64,000 bases of DNA from Ulva prolifera (lineage: Eukaryota; Chlorophyta; Ulvophyceae; Ulvales; Ulvaceae). The notes below the pieces were generated by a model. It was not told the DNA's origin. It made no database searches and saw nothing but the letters and a program-made list of their open reading frames with translations. The translations under genes were made by a program, and so were the position numbers. Shown here piece by piece: positions 35,421 through 47,750 of the stretch; position 1 is the first letter of the stretch, and each line of letters starts with the position of its first letter. The DNA is taken from positions 9,270,842 to 9,334,841 of the forward strand of contig CM041197.1 of NCBI GenBank assembly GCA_023078555.1, in the 5' to 3' direction.

Positions 35421-36914
35421 GTGCTCCGGAGCATGCACTGCATCGTGCTCACATGTTTTGCCGCCTCGGAGGTGGTCTCAGCCGATGTTTGCGTCACAAG
35501 GACAAGGTCGGTGAGGCTGGAAGCATCGCCGCGGAAGCTCTCAAGGAAAGCAACGCCACTGCCATTACGGCGGACATGGTCAGGGTTTGTGTGGTGCGCA
35601 TGATTTTTCGGATTGTTGTGTACATGTGGGTGTGAGTGTGTGGATGTTTCTGTGCACGGGTGGGGGCTGCTGTGGGTGACTGAGTGTCCGAGACGCAGAA
35701 TTGGTTGTATTGAGGCATACAATCTTTGCCACCACTGTGTGTGCCTGCATGGCGTGGTGGCCCCACTTCTCTGCCATCGCTGCGATGCTACCAAATAAGT
35801 ATGGCACAAAACGTTTTCAAATAATGCTACATGTCTCTCCGACCTGGACCTCGCAGCATCTGGCTGACATGAAACTGTCATGGCTAAACCCATACAATTT
35901 GTTTGACTGAACACCCCATGTGCCCCAGTCCCCAATCCTGATCATCACACGCGTACATCCCGTCACTCTCACCACCGACACAGCCTCACAGTTCACATCT
36001 TCCTGTGCAATTTCACCAGTCCCACAATTTGTGGAGTTACGACACACGGTGCAAGGTCGACCATTACAGTGCCGGCCTCTTGCACAAGAGCCAATCTGAG
36101 CGTTGCTGTTCAGGTGGTTCATCAAAGCGGTCACAATGTAGTCGCTTTGATGGGGAGCCAATGGACTGTCGTCGCTGCTGCAGGCACTACTCATAACAGT
36201 GCACTCACTGAGGAAGAGGACCAAATATGCCGGTACGTGACAATGCCAAGGAGCCTTCATTGGCGACAAATCAGTGAGCAGGGTGCACAATCTGATAGAG
36301 TGCAAGCTAATGCTCAACACTAGCAGTGGCCAAGGCATTGCATCTGAAGGTGGCCTCCAGGGCAAAGAGGTTGTGGGAATAATGCCAGCGTCACACTCTC
36401 GAGTACCCTCACACTTTTAAAAAAAGCTGGATCAGAAGCGAAAAATACACATACACATTGTTACAGCAATACAGCGGCCTTGCTGCAGTCTGAGCTGCAT
36501 CAGTTCTGGCAACATTTACTAGACAATGGCCACCCTGCCTTTGAGTGTCATCGGGGTGTCCCAGTCAGGAGGATTGGATGAGGCGATCTCTCATCACGCA
36601 CAGCGGATTCGTGAATTATCACAGGATAGCTCCCATCAAAATTCTGCTCGCGTCGGCAGACACAGGGGGTGCTTCTTTGCAGCGGCATGAGGTTCGCGGC
36701 CACTTTTGACCACCATCTGCGATGAGATCATGCTCACCTGAGCACACGGTTGATACCAGATGGACTGCTCTCCTACGACCAGCGCAGTCGTTGGAGAGGG
36801 TTGAGATCGAGAGCCGGCGCCACCGGGCGCTCACATAATGCACAGACATGCCCTTCGATTCCACTGTCGGCAGCAACCTGCCGATGCACTAGGACGAGCG
36901 CGCTTTGCCAACGA
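35421..36914. other. Intergenic region between convergent genes
   Basis: It holds the 3' flanks of the nuclease-kinase gene and SERRATE. Short ORFs only, none recognised. A mixed GT-rich stretch lies near 35585-35660. Confidence 0.4.
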
Positions 36915-38193
36915 CTAGATGTCTCCATAGTTGAGTTGATCTCGCTGATTGGCGAACGAGTCAAAGTCATAGTAGGCTGGGGGGCCGCGGCCTCCACGGC
37001 CCCGGCCGCCGCCCCTGCCGCCGCCGCGGCCGCCCATCATGCGGCCGCCGCCGCGGCCGCCCCCCATCATCATCTGCTCCATCATCATTGGGTTGCCCAT
37101 GCCCATCGGGGGACCACCCATGGCCATAGGGTTGATACCAGCCATCATCATCTGCATCATCTGCGCCTGCAGCACCACCAACGGCCTGAGCCGCAAACGG
37201 GACACCAGCTACACCAGACAGAATTGGCACAAATTCAGGCCATGCATGGCAACGCACCGAGGTAGACTGCGAAGCATCACGGCAACACAAACCTAACCAC
37301 ACAGCGCTCCACAGCGTCGTTGTCAGACGGAGGTGTGCCACGACGTTAACACCAAACATCCTATTCATTCGGTGTCAATGCATCGGCGGACAGGCATGCA
37401 AGGCGACCATGGCAGTGGGTGCCTCATGCTGTGGGAGACGCTGGCTTTGGGCACCACATGCACAGGAATTCCCACAGCTGGCCGCTGATGCCATGCATCC
37501 ACGGCAGGGGGGCACTGCCGCCCTTCAGAGGCGCTGTCCTGCAGATGTGACCAAGGCGCTGCACTGGGCCGCCGGGTGCGTGCGGGCAGAGCACCTGCGG
37601 GGGGGCCGCACCTGCATGGGCATCGGGAAGGCCATGGGGGGCATCATGGGCTGCATCGGGCCGCCGGGGCCCATGCGGGGGCCCCCGGGGTCCATCACGC
37701 CATCCTCCACCTGGTTCGCATCCTCATCTGCCTGGTGCAGCTCAAAGTTCTTGAAGAAGAGGTCCTCCCGCGCCTGCACACGCGCCACAGCGGCCGCCCG
37801 TCAGACGACCGTGCGCCGCAACAGCAGGCAGCACTCCTCCGAACAACCGGACAAACACAGCAGAGTTCCGCGTGCGAGGCATGCTGACGTGGCGGGCGAT
37901 GCGGAGGAGAGGTCACTAATACGAAGCCTTCCGGCAACGCAACAGCTGCGGCCTGACGGCATGTGTGCTCACTCTGACGCCCGGCAGGGAGCGTAGAGAC
38001 CGGAGGACACACACGCAGACAGAATGACGTGCGTAGCTTAGCGTTGTAGGGTTTATAGCACTATTTCAGCCAATTGCCAAAGGCCTTAAACTAATTGTTA
38101 AAGATCCGTTAATCCCCCCTAATGATAACCTATCATATTTTTCAAAACTGCCCCAGATTGTGCCCTGGTAGGATACAGTTCCCACAAGAGAAG

Positions 38194-38229
<36 letters not shown>

Positions 38230-41200
38230 CCTTGGCGCGCTCCTGTTCCTTGTAGTCCTGCAGCTCGTCGCCGTGCTTGTTCCCGATGTGCTTGCGCAGG
38301 TAGTCCAGGCCCTTGAACTTCTTGTCACAGAAAGCACACTTGTACGACGTCTGGTTCCTGAAGGCGGTGCCGCCGTCAGACCGCGGCCGTGGCGACGCCT
38401 GCCGGCGCGGGGGGGGGGGGGGGGGGGCTAAGGCCACGAGGCAGCAGAGTCTCGCAGGCAAGCAGGGGGCGTGGTTGTAGCACGCTCAGGCAGGCACAGT
38501 CTAGGGCATCCACCAGGGGCGGGCACGTGCAGAGGTTCAGGGTGCCGGTGTGGGGGTCGGCAGGTAGGGGTTAGGGGTCGGGACAGGGGCGGAGCTTCAC
38601 CAAGCGCGGAGGGACACGAGGGCTTCTCTCGCCAAGATGGCCAAACAGCAGCAAACAAAGGAGCTACACAACTGAACTACGCGGAAGGCTATGCACCACG
38701 GCGCCAAACGGCGGCCTGGGCTGTCGAAGGAAGCAGAGATGACTCGCAGCATGCGCTGGGAACGAAGAGAGGCGGAGGTGATGGGGCTACTTGGCGCGTG
38801 TGCAGAGTATGCACCGGCGAAAGGGTAGCACAGGGACAGCAGCAGCTCAGAGGCAGATCATGGCGAAGGAAAGGTTCTACTGTGTGCTAGATTACTGCGC
38901 TCTAGGGGTTGTGTGGAGCAGAGGCTGAGGCATCGGGGTGGTCGTCCAGGTCCACGGATCCAGGTGGCCACACGGCCTGCGGGCTGCCCTGAGAGGGCTC
39001 TGCTGCAATGCTGTGAGCTGCATGATGCTGTGTGCAGGCAAGCAGCCTCCGCAGGCGCTTGTCGAGGTGAGCGCGAAGGTTCTCTGCGAGAGTGCTCAAC
39101 CGCCGCTGGGTGTCCGGACAATGCAGCGGTGCTGTGTGCCATGCTGCCGACGACACGCATGGCTGCGACATCACAGATACATCAATGCAGCTGAAGTGTG
39201 GGTGCGTCAGGCGATGATCGCCGCTGAAATTGCATGCACGTAGCAATGCATGCGAAAGGGAGGGTGCTCCCGCCCGTCCGATGTGGCAGCACGGTGGCTG
39301 ACACACAGAACGGACCGGGCGCCAACAAACAGGGTGGCTGCGCAGGAAGGGTGGCGCAGTGAGGCATCAGTCCGGGGCACAGGGTGGCCTGCGAGGAGCA
39401 TGCGGTGCATCGGGCCTAAGATATCAGCCTCAGCGTACCTTTGCAGAGTTGCATGCACCGTGCTGTGCAGCAGCGGCGTGGCCGCGGGGTGGGGGGGGGG
39501 GGCGCACCGGTCCTCGTGCTTCGACCTGTCGAGCATGCCCTTCACTGCGATGTCGACGGCCGCCTCGAGCTGCACAGCCACCATCGCGTCGGCCCACTGT
39601 GCACGCCGATGACTGAGACGTGCCCACCGGCTGGCTGAAACAGACCGTGCACCCAGGCCACGCAACAGGTACACGCATGGGCGCCCCGCCACCGCGGATC
39701 CGGCTGGTCACAAACCTGAAGCACCAGGGATCAAGGGCAGCACGCAGAATGCAGGCGGGGGGTTGCGCAGCGGCGGTGGGGGGCCACAGAGGCAGGCGGG
39801 AGAGGGGGGAGGCACCTCACGGTCGAGGTCGAGCGCCTTCTGGGTGTCCGCGTCCACGCGCTCCAGCCGCTCGATCCATGGCTTCGTGACGATGTGGTGG
39901 AACTCCTCCATGACCTGCTCCCCTGCAGCCACCAGCACCGCCTCATGCACAGCATGCACAGCACAGCATGCACAGCATGCATTGCACCGTGTGGTGGCTT
40001 GCACCCCACACACAGACCGAAGTGGCCCAAAGCTCTCTGGGTGCTGGGACGTCACAGAGATGGGCACCTGCGGCCACACCATGCGAAACAGGCGCCTCCT
40101 GCCCGGCAAGCACACCACATGCGCAAGTGGCGATAACATGAGCTATTGCCGCCACTGCAATTCGGCCACGGCGGCAGAGCGCAGATCATTGCATCTGTTC
40201 TCGACAGGCACCGCCATACTGGGGACAGAATGCTCGCGGCACCACACGCCGCAGGCTGCGAATGCGACGCGCTACATCGGTGCAAAGAAAACGAGAGATT
40301 AAGAAAGGATGTGGCTGTCAAAGGGCGCTGGCCGCAAGGCGCGTGCGGCGGCGACGCACGCTTGCGTTCGTCGACGAGGGCGCCCGAGAGGGGCTTCTGG
40401 GTGCGCATCGCGCGGAACTCGACGTCGGGGGAGGTGCGCTTGAGGCGCTCCTTCACGCTCTTGTACACCTCCACCGTCAGCTCGCCGTCTGCGCCGCTGT
40501 AAAAGTCCAGGCCGTGCACCTGCACAACCCGCGCCCCCAACCTCAACCGGCCATGCTCAACGCCGCCACCGAACCGCCTGCTGGGGCGCACAGCAGCGTA
40601 CTCGGGAGTGCCGCAGCATGCATGGGCTGCTGACATCAGGCCACGCGCTCACTGCTCGCCCTCGGACCACAGGCGCGGCACGAACGACGATGCATGGGCC
40701 ATTGCAACCTGGGGATGTATCGCAGCGATCGGAAGTTTACGGGACATTTCGACAGAAGGCGTTGCCAGCAATGGATGACCGCTGGTCCCCAAGGCAAATG
40801 TGCCATGTAAGGGCATTTGCCAGGTTCTGACCTGCTAGGGTCTGAAGCGCTTGATCTCTTGCACAGGCACAGGGTGGGCCGCGGAGTACGCAATCAAATG
40901 CGCGGAAGCGGAGGTTGCCCAACACAGGGACACAGGGTGGCACGTGCGAATGCCCCCAAAAAAAAACGAAAGAGGTCGCTACACCAAGAGGGGCGGGCGC
41001 ACCTGCCAGAGGTACTCCAGCATGACATCGAGCTGGCCCGTGCGCGACGCGAGGTCGTCAGCCTTCAGGTCCTCGGCTTGCAGCAGGTAGCCGTCCTTCG
41101 ACGCCTGGCCGCCCGCGGCGACGCCGGCGGCGGCGGCGGCGGTGTCTGCCGGCCCCTCGTCCATTGCAACCGCGTCGTCCTCTCCCTCGTCCTTGTCCGC

Positions 41201-44200
41201 CGCCACGGCGCCGTCGCTGTCCGGGGGCGGCGGCTCCGCGGCGTCCGCGCCGGAGCCGTCGCCGTCCCCCTTGTCATCGCCTCCGGCGCCACCTGCCTTT
41301 GCGGCATCTTTTCCCTGCGAGGTCTGCTGAATGTTTAGGAGAAATATAGGAGGAGTTGTGTGATGCTGCGCGAGGGCGCGGATGGACGCAAATGCGGCCT
41401 CGCTCGATCAGGAGCTCTGCTTCACCTTTCCTGGGGCATGCAACCCAACAGCTCTGCCAGGGTTCCGCTTGTCTAGGTCTAGCGATGGCCTGGGGGCAAG
41501 AACTATTGAGTGTGCGTGGCCAACTCCCGAGTTGCTTGCGCTCTGAGACACATGCTCTGTTGGACGCAGCCCGGTTGGACTCGACTGTCAGGAGCATGCA
41601 TTGCCAACTGCCGTGCATCCCATCGATATGCAGCACCAGCCTTGTCAATAAGCACGCACTGGCAGCCGTGAAGCACCATGCAGCGCACGAACGAGGCACT
41701 GCTGGCAGCCAGCCCGGGCGGGGAATGTACCCCCTGCCACTGTGCTGTGGCCACCAGCACAGGTACAGCTGAACAGCCACCAGCACAGCCACAGCTACAC
41801 AAACAGACGAGTGCCCCATCCCTATCGCTAGTCCCGGTGGCCGATGGTGAGTGCCGCAGGGCAGGTGGCGCACGGTGTCGTGAGCAGCGAGCTCCGTGTC
41901 CACCCACTCCATGCAGTCCCGGGACACCTTCTTCTCGGCGTCGAGCTTCGAGACGAGGCGGCAGGCGACCTTCCAGCAGGCTGCGATGACGTGGGGGTGC
42001 CACGAGATCACGGGCGCCGGCGACTTTGCCGCGACGGCCTTCTTGTACTCCGACGGCAGCAGCAGCTGCTGCTTGCCCTCGGCTGTGTAGTCATACTTGC
42101 CTTCGCTGATGTCCTTCCCGAACTGCATGCATGCACCGGGTCCCCTGGAGTTGAGTCTCGCTGTGGCAGTCCACGCGTGTTGCAGAAGAGCAGACAGGCT
42201 CAGACAAATGCAGCCAAAGCATGTCGCCCGAATCACTGGACACACGCGCAGCAGCGATGCAACAGCCCGCACACACGCGCCCGAGTCCGGCAGGATCGGG
42301 GGCCGACGTGTCCTTCGTCCTGCTTGTCTGTTTCAAAGTGAGTGGGTGAAGCATGCTCGCTGGCTGCATGTAACATGCAAGTCCAGCTCGCACAGGCTGA
42401 CACCGACAGGGAAGGGACACAGACATCAAACATGCCATGTTGGTGAGCAGTTGCAAGAGGGGCCTCGAATCTGATACGGAGGAGCTCAGCATTCAGAGCG
42501 CTCGTCGTGCAATGCACACGAGACGGTGGCGTGTGCATAGATGTGCAGCGAGTGCACACTGCTGGCATGCGCAGCAGCTGCACGGGCTGTGAGATATATA
42601 TCTGTCGTGTGTGGCAGAGGCGCACGGTGAGGGCGGCGGTCTGCGCCACGTGCGCTCGAGCCTCCACCTCCTCCTTGAACATGAATGGATCGAACCGGCG
42701 TTTAAACGCGTCGCCGTTCTTCTGCCTCTCGAATTCTGCCTTGTTCTTCGATTTGAACTTCGAGGCCAGATACTCCGTGTACCTGAAGATACCGGTCACG
42801 TGACGGTGTGCCTGCAGAATCCACAGTGACGAAGTACTGGAGCTCTGGCCGATGCATGGCAGAACAGCGAAAAGGCATCCGCAGTGCTGGCACAGCATGT
42901 GTTCCTCCTGGCAAACAATGAAGTTGTTCTCCTGGCAGACAATGAAGTTCTTCTCCTGGCAGACAATGAAGTTCTGCCCGGTTTCCTGAGCCATGATGCA
43001 CCGCTGCGTCCGTGCCATCCACCTGTCTCGCGGCAACAGCATATGTAATTGCAACACCAGCACAGAAACGTGCAGGAGGGCGTTGTCCCTTGGATGTGCA
43101 TGCATTGAATGTAATCATCACGATCGTGTATGGGTTGGCACCAGACGGGTTGAACTCAGTGGCCATGCAAGGGGGCGTGGAGCAACCTTCGGTCGATTTC
43201 TTGCTCAGGAAGGTCTTCATCGATCATGCGCTTGATGAACATGACCTTCGACAGCGGAGCACCATTGTCGTCTGGGCTGATTCCGCGACTCATCCGCCGC
43301 CCGCCTCCCCCCGGATACTCTGGCGAGTCCCCGGCAGACGGCCCTCTGCCGCGAGAGCCCCCGCCACCAGGAGCCCCACCGGGGCCACGTGCACCATATT
43401 CTTCAGGGGGACCTCCGTAGAATTCGCGGTCGCGGTCCATCCCACCACCTGGGTAGCGGCCGGGAGCGCCTCTGTCATGTTGTGGACGTCGTCGGTCAAA
43501 ACCCCGATCATCCCCTCCACCGCGGTAGGCACCACGATCCTCTCTGCATCATGTATGGACTGAGCAGTAGATTTGGCTTACAGCATGATCTCGTTTGTTG
43601 CATGGGGGGCATCAGGCATACCAACAAGGTCATATCACTGAGATCATAAGGGCATACCAGGAGACAGCCACATCTGCAACAAACTGTACAAGTTGTTGCT
43701 TACAAGTGCCATGGGGCCGCGAGGTGTGGAGCACGCGGCTCAATCATGATACCCAGCAGAGACGGCGAGCAAAGCGCAATACCAGAACGAACAGATTACG
43801 ACACAAGATCGAGATCGATAAGCATATTGAAATATACACATTGATGCAGCACACGAGCAGAATACTGCAATAAATCCACTGGGACGACAGGCGAAAGGTC
43901 TTCTGGCAGAGCGCAAGATCAGGTAGTCGAACCCCACAACCGATCGAAGTCTTGTAACGTGATCATAATCACATACATATTTATACAAATTGGTGTTTCA
44001 AGGCCTCCGTGCGCTCACATAAGCATGTTGAGGCGAACCTATAGTCATAGTCGTCCCGACGTCGTGGCGGATAAGGCTGTCCCCGCCCTCCTTGGCCATA
44101 TCGATCATACACTGGTGAGCCTCTCTGCAACGGCGGCGAATAACTGCGCTCCCTTGGAGGTCCTCCCCTGCCTCTACCTCTGCCGCGACCTCGCCCACCT

Positions 44201-44235
44201 TGCATCCCCCTATCTTGTCCTCCGTTGTAGTCCAT
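36915..44235 (-). CDS. SE: SERRATE/ARS2 RNA effector protein
   Basis: A nuclear zinc-finger protein linking the cap-binding complex to microRNA processing, splicing and RNA decay. Eleven exons: 44235-44039, 43543-43187, 42782-42626, 42122-41874, 41323-41003, 40519-40360, 39922-39816, 39596-39508, 38357-38231, 37773-37612, 37166-36915. All phases agree; the total is 2178 nt, 725 residues (Arabidopsis SE is about 720). The N terminus is an Arg/Gly/Asp/Tyr-rich disordered tail. The helical domain starts with PLSKVMFIKRMIDEDLPEQEIDRRYTEYL, then KAEFERQKNGDAFKRRFDP. The middle carries LDVMLEYLWQVHGLDFYSG, matching the ARS2 core. The C2H2 finger is YKCAFCDKKF...LRKHIGNKH (C553, C556, H569, H574). 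The C-terminal exon is Met- and RGG-rich and ends YYDFDSFANQRDQLNYGDI, recalling the conserved tail that binds RNA factors. Introns 8 and 9 carry sense-strand poly-C runs. Confidence 0.93.
38198..38226. repeat. Poly-G run (29 G; poly-C in the SERRATE transcript)
   Basis: On the sense (minus) strand the C run begins at nucleotide 5 of SERRATE intron 9, directly after GTAA at 38230. Confidence 0.9.
38409..38427. repeat. Poly-G run (19 G) near the 3' end of SERRATE intron 8
   Basis: Poly-C on the sense strand, about 50 nt upstream of the acceptor before the zinc-finger exon. The same intron has a 12-C run at its 5' end (39491-39502), beginning at nucleotide 6 after the GTGCG donor. Confidence 0.9.
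42905..42975. repeat. Tandem repeat, about 3 copies of 24 bp, in SERRATE intron 2
   Basis: The unit contains CCTGGCAGACAATGAAGTTC. Copies start at 42907, 42931 and 42955 and differ by one or two bases. The period is a multiple of 3, but the repeat lies between exons 43187 and 42782, so it is intronic in this model. Confidence 0.85.
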
Positions 44236-46353
44236 GTCTGCTTGAACGCTGTCAAATATTTATGAGTATATCTCGGAATCGCTAAAGCTGTGCCATGGCG
44301 AGGAACAATAATTTCAATACATCACAGGCCCGGCAATCGTTTGTCGAGCGCACGCTGCCATCGGATACGCTAAACGTCACGTACTCGCTGAGCCTGATTA
44401 CCGTGCTGCACTGATTATCGTTTGAGGACGTTGAAAGGGCACAAGTGGCGATGCGTGGCGATGCGGCAGCATCAACAAAGTCATGTTCCACGATCAGTGG
44501 TGTCGCACCAGTCGCCACGACAATATGTGAACAACAATCCATTCTCTGGAATTGTTTCTTGACATGCAGCCGTGCATCATCAAATTGTCAAGTGGGGGAG
44601 CATGTGGCCGTTGCGATGTATTGACCATTGATATGTTTGACATTTGCCCAACATTGTTGCCTCAGCCCAGGCAAATCTGTTTCATAACATACAGGCCATC
44701 CTATATCCATGCCGTCAGTTGGGCTACCATGTACATAGGATATGCTGATTGATGTATATCAGTCCTGTCGGCAGGCAAATGTCAGGATCCTGATATGTGA
44801 AACTCGGACAGCTTTCGCAGTTCACAGTGGACATGTCAGATCAAAAAGCAGCGCTTCTGAAGTATGCACAGTATCTCTCGAGATACTTCTACAGCAGTAT
44901 GGTAGAGCGTGCAGCCGTCTGCTTTGCACGGTGTTGCAGCAGCTGTGAACACCCAGAGCAGTACATGTACACGAATCACCGATTTGACATGTTCCAGAGA
45001 CACAGTTGGATCCATGGTACAAATGTAGCGCAATCACAGAAATTTTCAGGTAAATCCACAAAGACAAAAGGTTCGCAATATGTTAACGTTTCTTCTGTGA
45101 GCGTCAGCCTGAGAAGAATCAAAAGCTAATGAGCAGCATGGGCATACCATGTGTCCTGTGCATCTGCGAGTGATGAACTAGGTGGTTATATTTGTTTTCT
45201 GATGCAGCTTTGCTGCGACAAGTAAGACATCCCAGGCAGCAGCGGAGATAACCATGACAGGCATGTGCACTCCCAGATCATATTGCTTTTGCATGTAGAA
45301 ATTACACGAGTCACTCATGTATTATCCTGTGCAGCACCGGAACGCCAAATTATGTAAGCTCTGCCACCACCCGAGGCCCAGCGAGGGCCATACTCCAGCA
45401 CTTACCCATTGACTCACCAGTTGCAATCATGCTCTGTCCTGCACTTCAGGACTCTCCGCCACCATATGTTCTCCCAGGAGGGCTGAGAACAGCGTGGCAT
45501 TGGTCAGCACAATTGATACAGGTGACTGATACAGGGGACCGATCACAAAACAGGAGCTGGAGCGTTGAACAGACGGCTGGCCAGTCACATGTATTCGAAC
45601 CTCGAACTGAAAGGCTTCTCATCTACAGTGGCGCCAACCAAAAAACCCACAGCCAAGGCATACGTGCCAAACAGGCTTCAGCAACAAAGCATGGAGCCAA
45701 AAGCTCACACACTCGGCACGCCTGACAGCATAGCGCCACAAATTGCGCCATGCAGCAACTCTCATCCACAAAAGGATGCAAATACCCTGGAAACAGCGCA
45801 CACGCACAGACATGCAGTGCTGCAAAGTACATTGTTGCAAGGTGCCCGAACTCGGCACTGTCTGTGCTTCTACTGGTGAAGGGAACCACACACTCATCTA
45901 CGATTACTCAGGCACTGCCTGAGGCCCTGAGAGTAACCTGTGGAGCTGTCAGGTGCACCAAAGAAGCTAGCTATGCAAACGTCCCTACATACACACACAT
46001 ACATGGAAGCAGCCCATACACGCCACCTCGTGGTGGGAAAAACGAGCATATCACACACTCGCCGGGAACAAAACTTACCATGCATCAGAGAGCTTTCTGC
46101 TGTACACTGCACAATGCAGTCGTACCCATGCAACTCCGTTTGAAGGGCTGCCGATCCACAGCCACGATGGCCAAAGCAGCTGCAATGCCGCGGTGGTACA
46201 TGGGGGTGCACCAACCCCTGCGGCCACCCCGACAGCAGCGATCTGACTGCGGCGCAAGGCAGCGCAGCCACACCTCTGGCATGTGCCAGGCGTGCGCCGT
46301 CCAGAAGCGCTTGGCACGGGTCTCAGCGTCAGCAGCAGTACGTCGCACCGCAC
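44236..46353. other. Upstream region of SERRATE; no gene recognised
   Basis: It should contain the SERRATE promoter and 5' UTR. Several ORFs of 60-120 codons occur on both strands without recognisable similarity. The end nearest 46 kb may hold 3' exons of the unidentified minus-strand gene. Confidence 0.35.
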
Positions 46354-47750
46354 AGGACCGCAGGAGCGACCGCCCACGCCCTCTCCAGCAGGGGCCTAGT
46401 CAGCAGGGGCACGGCCTCGGCACAACATGCCCGCGAGAGCACGACCCCATGCTGCCCTGAACCTGGCAGAGGCGCCTCTGCGTCCAGCCCTCTGCACACA
46501 GCACAGGGCCTGATGCATGTGTATCTCGATGAACGCATGTAGATGTACGCATGTATATCGATGCATGCGTATCTCTGCGGTACATCATGCGCACAGCCCT
46601 GCCACAGGTCCATGCTTACGCTGGCCGGCATCATCTCAGATCCGACATCTGGCGCCTGTACGGAGCTATGGATTCCTGAAGCAGGGATGTCCACTGTGGG
46701 CATGCAGTTGCGCACCTCTGCGTGAGAGCAGTCTGCGACTGGGCGCACCGCGGCGGCCTCAATCGACGAGCTCGTGCTGACACGGCCTCGATCGCACGCT
46801 CGCTTCACGGCCGCTGCGACCGCGGCCCTCGCCGCCTCACCTGTGAGTGGGGCGTGAGAGGAGTGCCCTGAGTCCGCTGAGCACTGGCGAGTTAGCCTGG
46901 AGGCGTCTGCAGGTGTGCCCTCCGCACAGGTGACGTGGCACGCCGGTGAGTCACGGCCGCGGGGTGTGCGGCGGGCAGGGCGGACATCACCTGCGCTGTC
47001 GGCAGCGTCTCCACGGACTCGCGTGAAAGCATTCCTCCACCGGCCAACAGGCGTGTAGGGAAACGTGATCTGCTCTGTCACCGGCTGTGGGGTCAGGGAT
47101 GGATCGTCGGGATCTAAGCTGCAGCAGGCAATCGGCATGTGCGGGCAGTTGCCCGCAGGTGGGCCTCCTTTGAAGAGAAGTGGGCAGGAGCAGCGTCTCT
47201 CGAGTTTGTTGTCATCTAAGACCTCATCGAACAGTGACGCAGCTTCAGGGCACGTGTAGGGGCCGGTGTGTGTGACGTCGACTGGAATGCCTGGGCCAGC
47301 AGGCGTGACTGAAGAACTTCGCCTCCCTCCGCTGCACAGCTTGGCTGCCATCTCTAGAGACAGGCACTTCTCTATGGCCTGTGGTGCGTCATCTGCGCCC
47401 CCGCTCGGACGGGGCAAACGTCGCCTGACAGATGACAGGCGGTTCCGGGAACAGGAAGCATCTTCAGCAGCTTGTTCGAGACTTTTGAACGTGTGGAGTT
47501 CCCCGGAGTTGACATGTGGGGTGTCGTGCGCTGGCTGTTCCTGCGAGGGGTAATCCCCGCTCTGGAGCTCAGACGAAATGCACAATTCTGAACTTGAGCG
47601 TATGCCTTGCTCCTTGTATTTCGCCGTTCCATGTGCCTGCAGGATGCTTTCCAAGTAGCCCACCGCCTGCTTCTGGCCAATTGTGCCTGCACCCATGCAA
47701 ATTGACGCTGTCCACCGCCCAGGCTCAAAATCTGAAAACAGCTTCGTAAT
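46354..47750 (-). CDS. Unidentified, largely disordered protein (partial model)
   Basis: A single minus-strand frame stays open for about 500 codons (47834-46329), the longest such frame here not antisense to a recognised gene. It probably starts near AGTIGQKQAVGYLESILQAH and runs through Ser-, Pro-, Arg- and Ala-rich sequence. It includes a Cys cluster (RRCSCPLLFKGGPPAGNCPH) and a helical stretch (EAARAAVAAAVKRACDRG). Near the low-coordinate end, PLLTRPLLERAWAVAPAVL is followed by GTGCGG, a donor of the local type at 46353. Upstream IIYNLITKLFSDFEPG may be another exon or a frame extension. I recognise no family. The open length and a donor of the right form argue for coding; the GC-rich composition argues for caution. 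Confidence 0.4.

Noticed and set aside
41274-42272. 332-codon minus-strand ORF read as one exon
   Set aside because: The SERRATE frame is used only at 41874-42122. The rest is intron read-through, as shown by donor, acceptor and phase.
42905-42975. 24-bp repeat as an in-frame protein repeat
   Set aside because: The period is a multiple of 3, but the region falls between two SERRATE exons whose direct junction (DRR-YTEYL) restores the conserved sequence.
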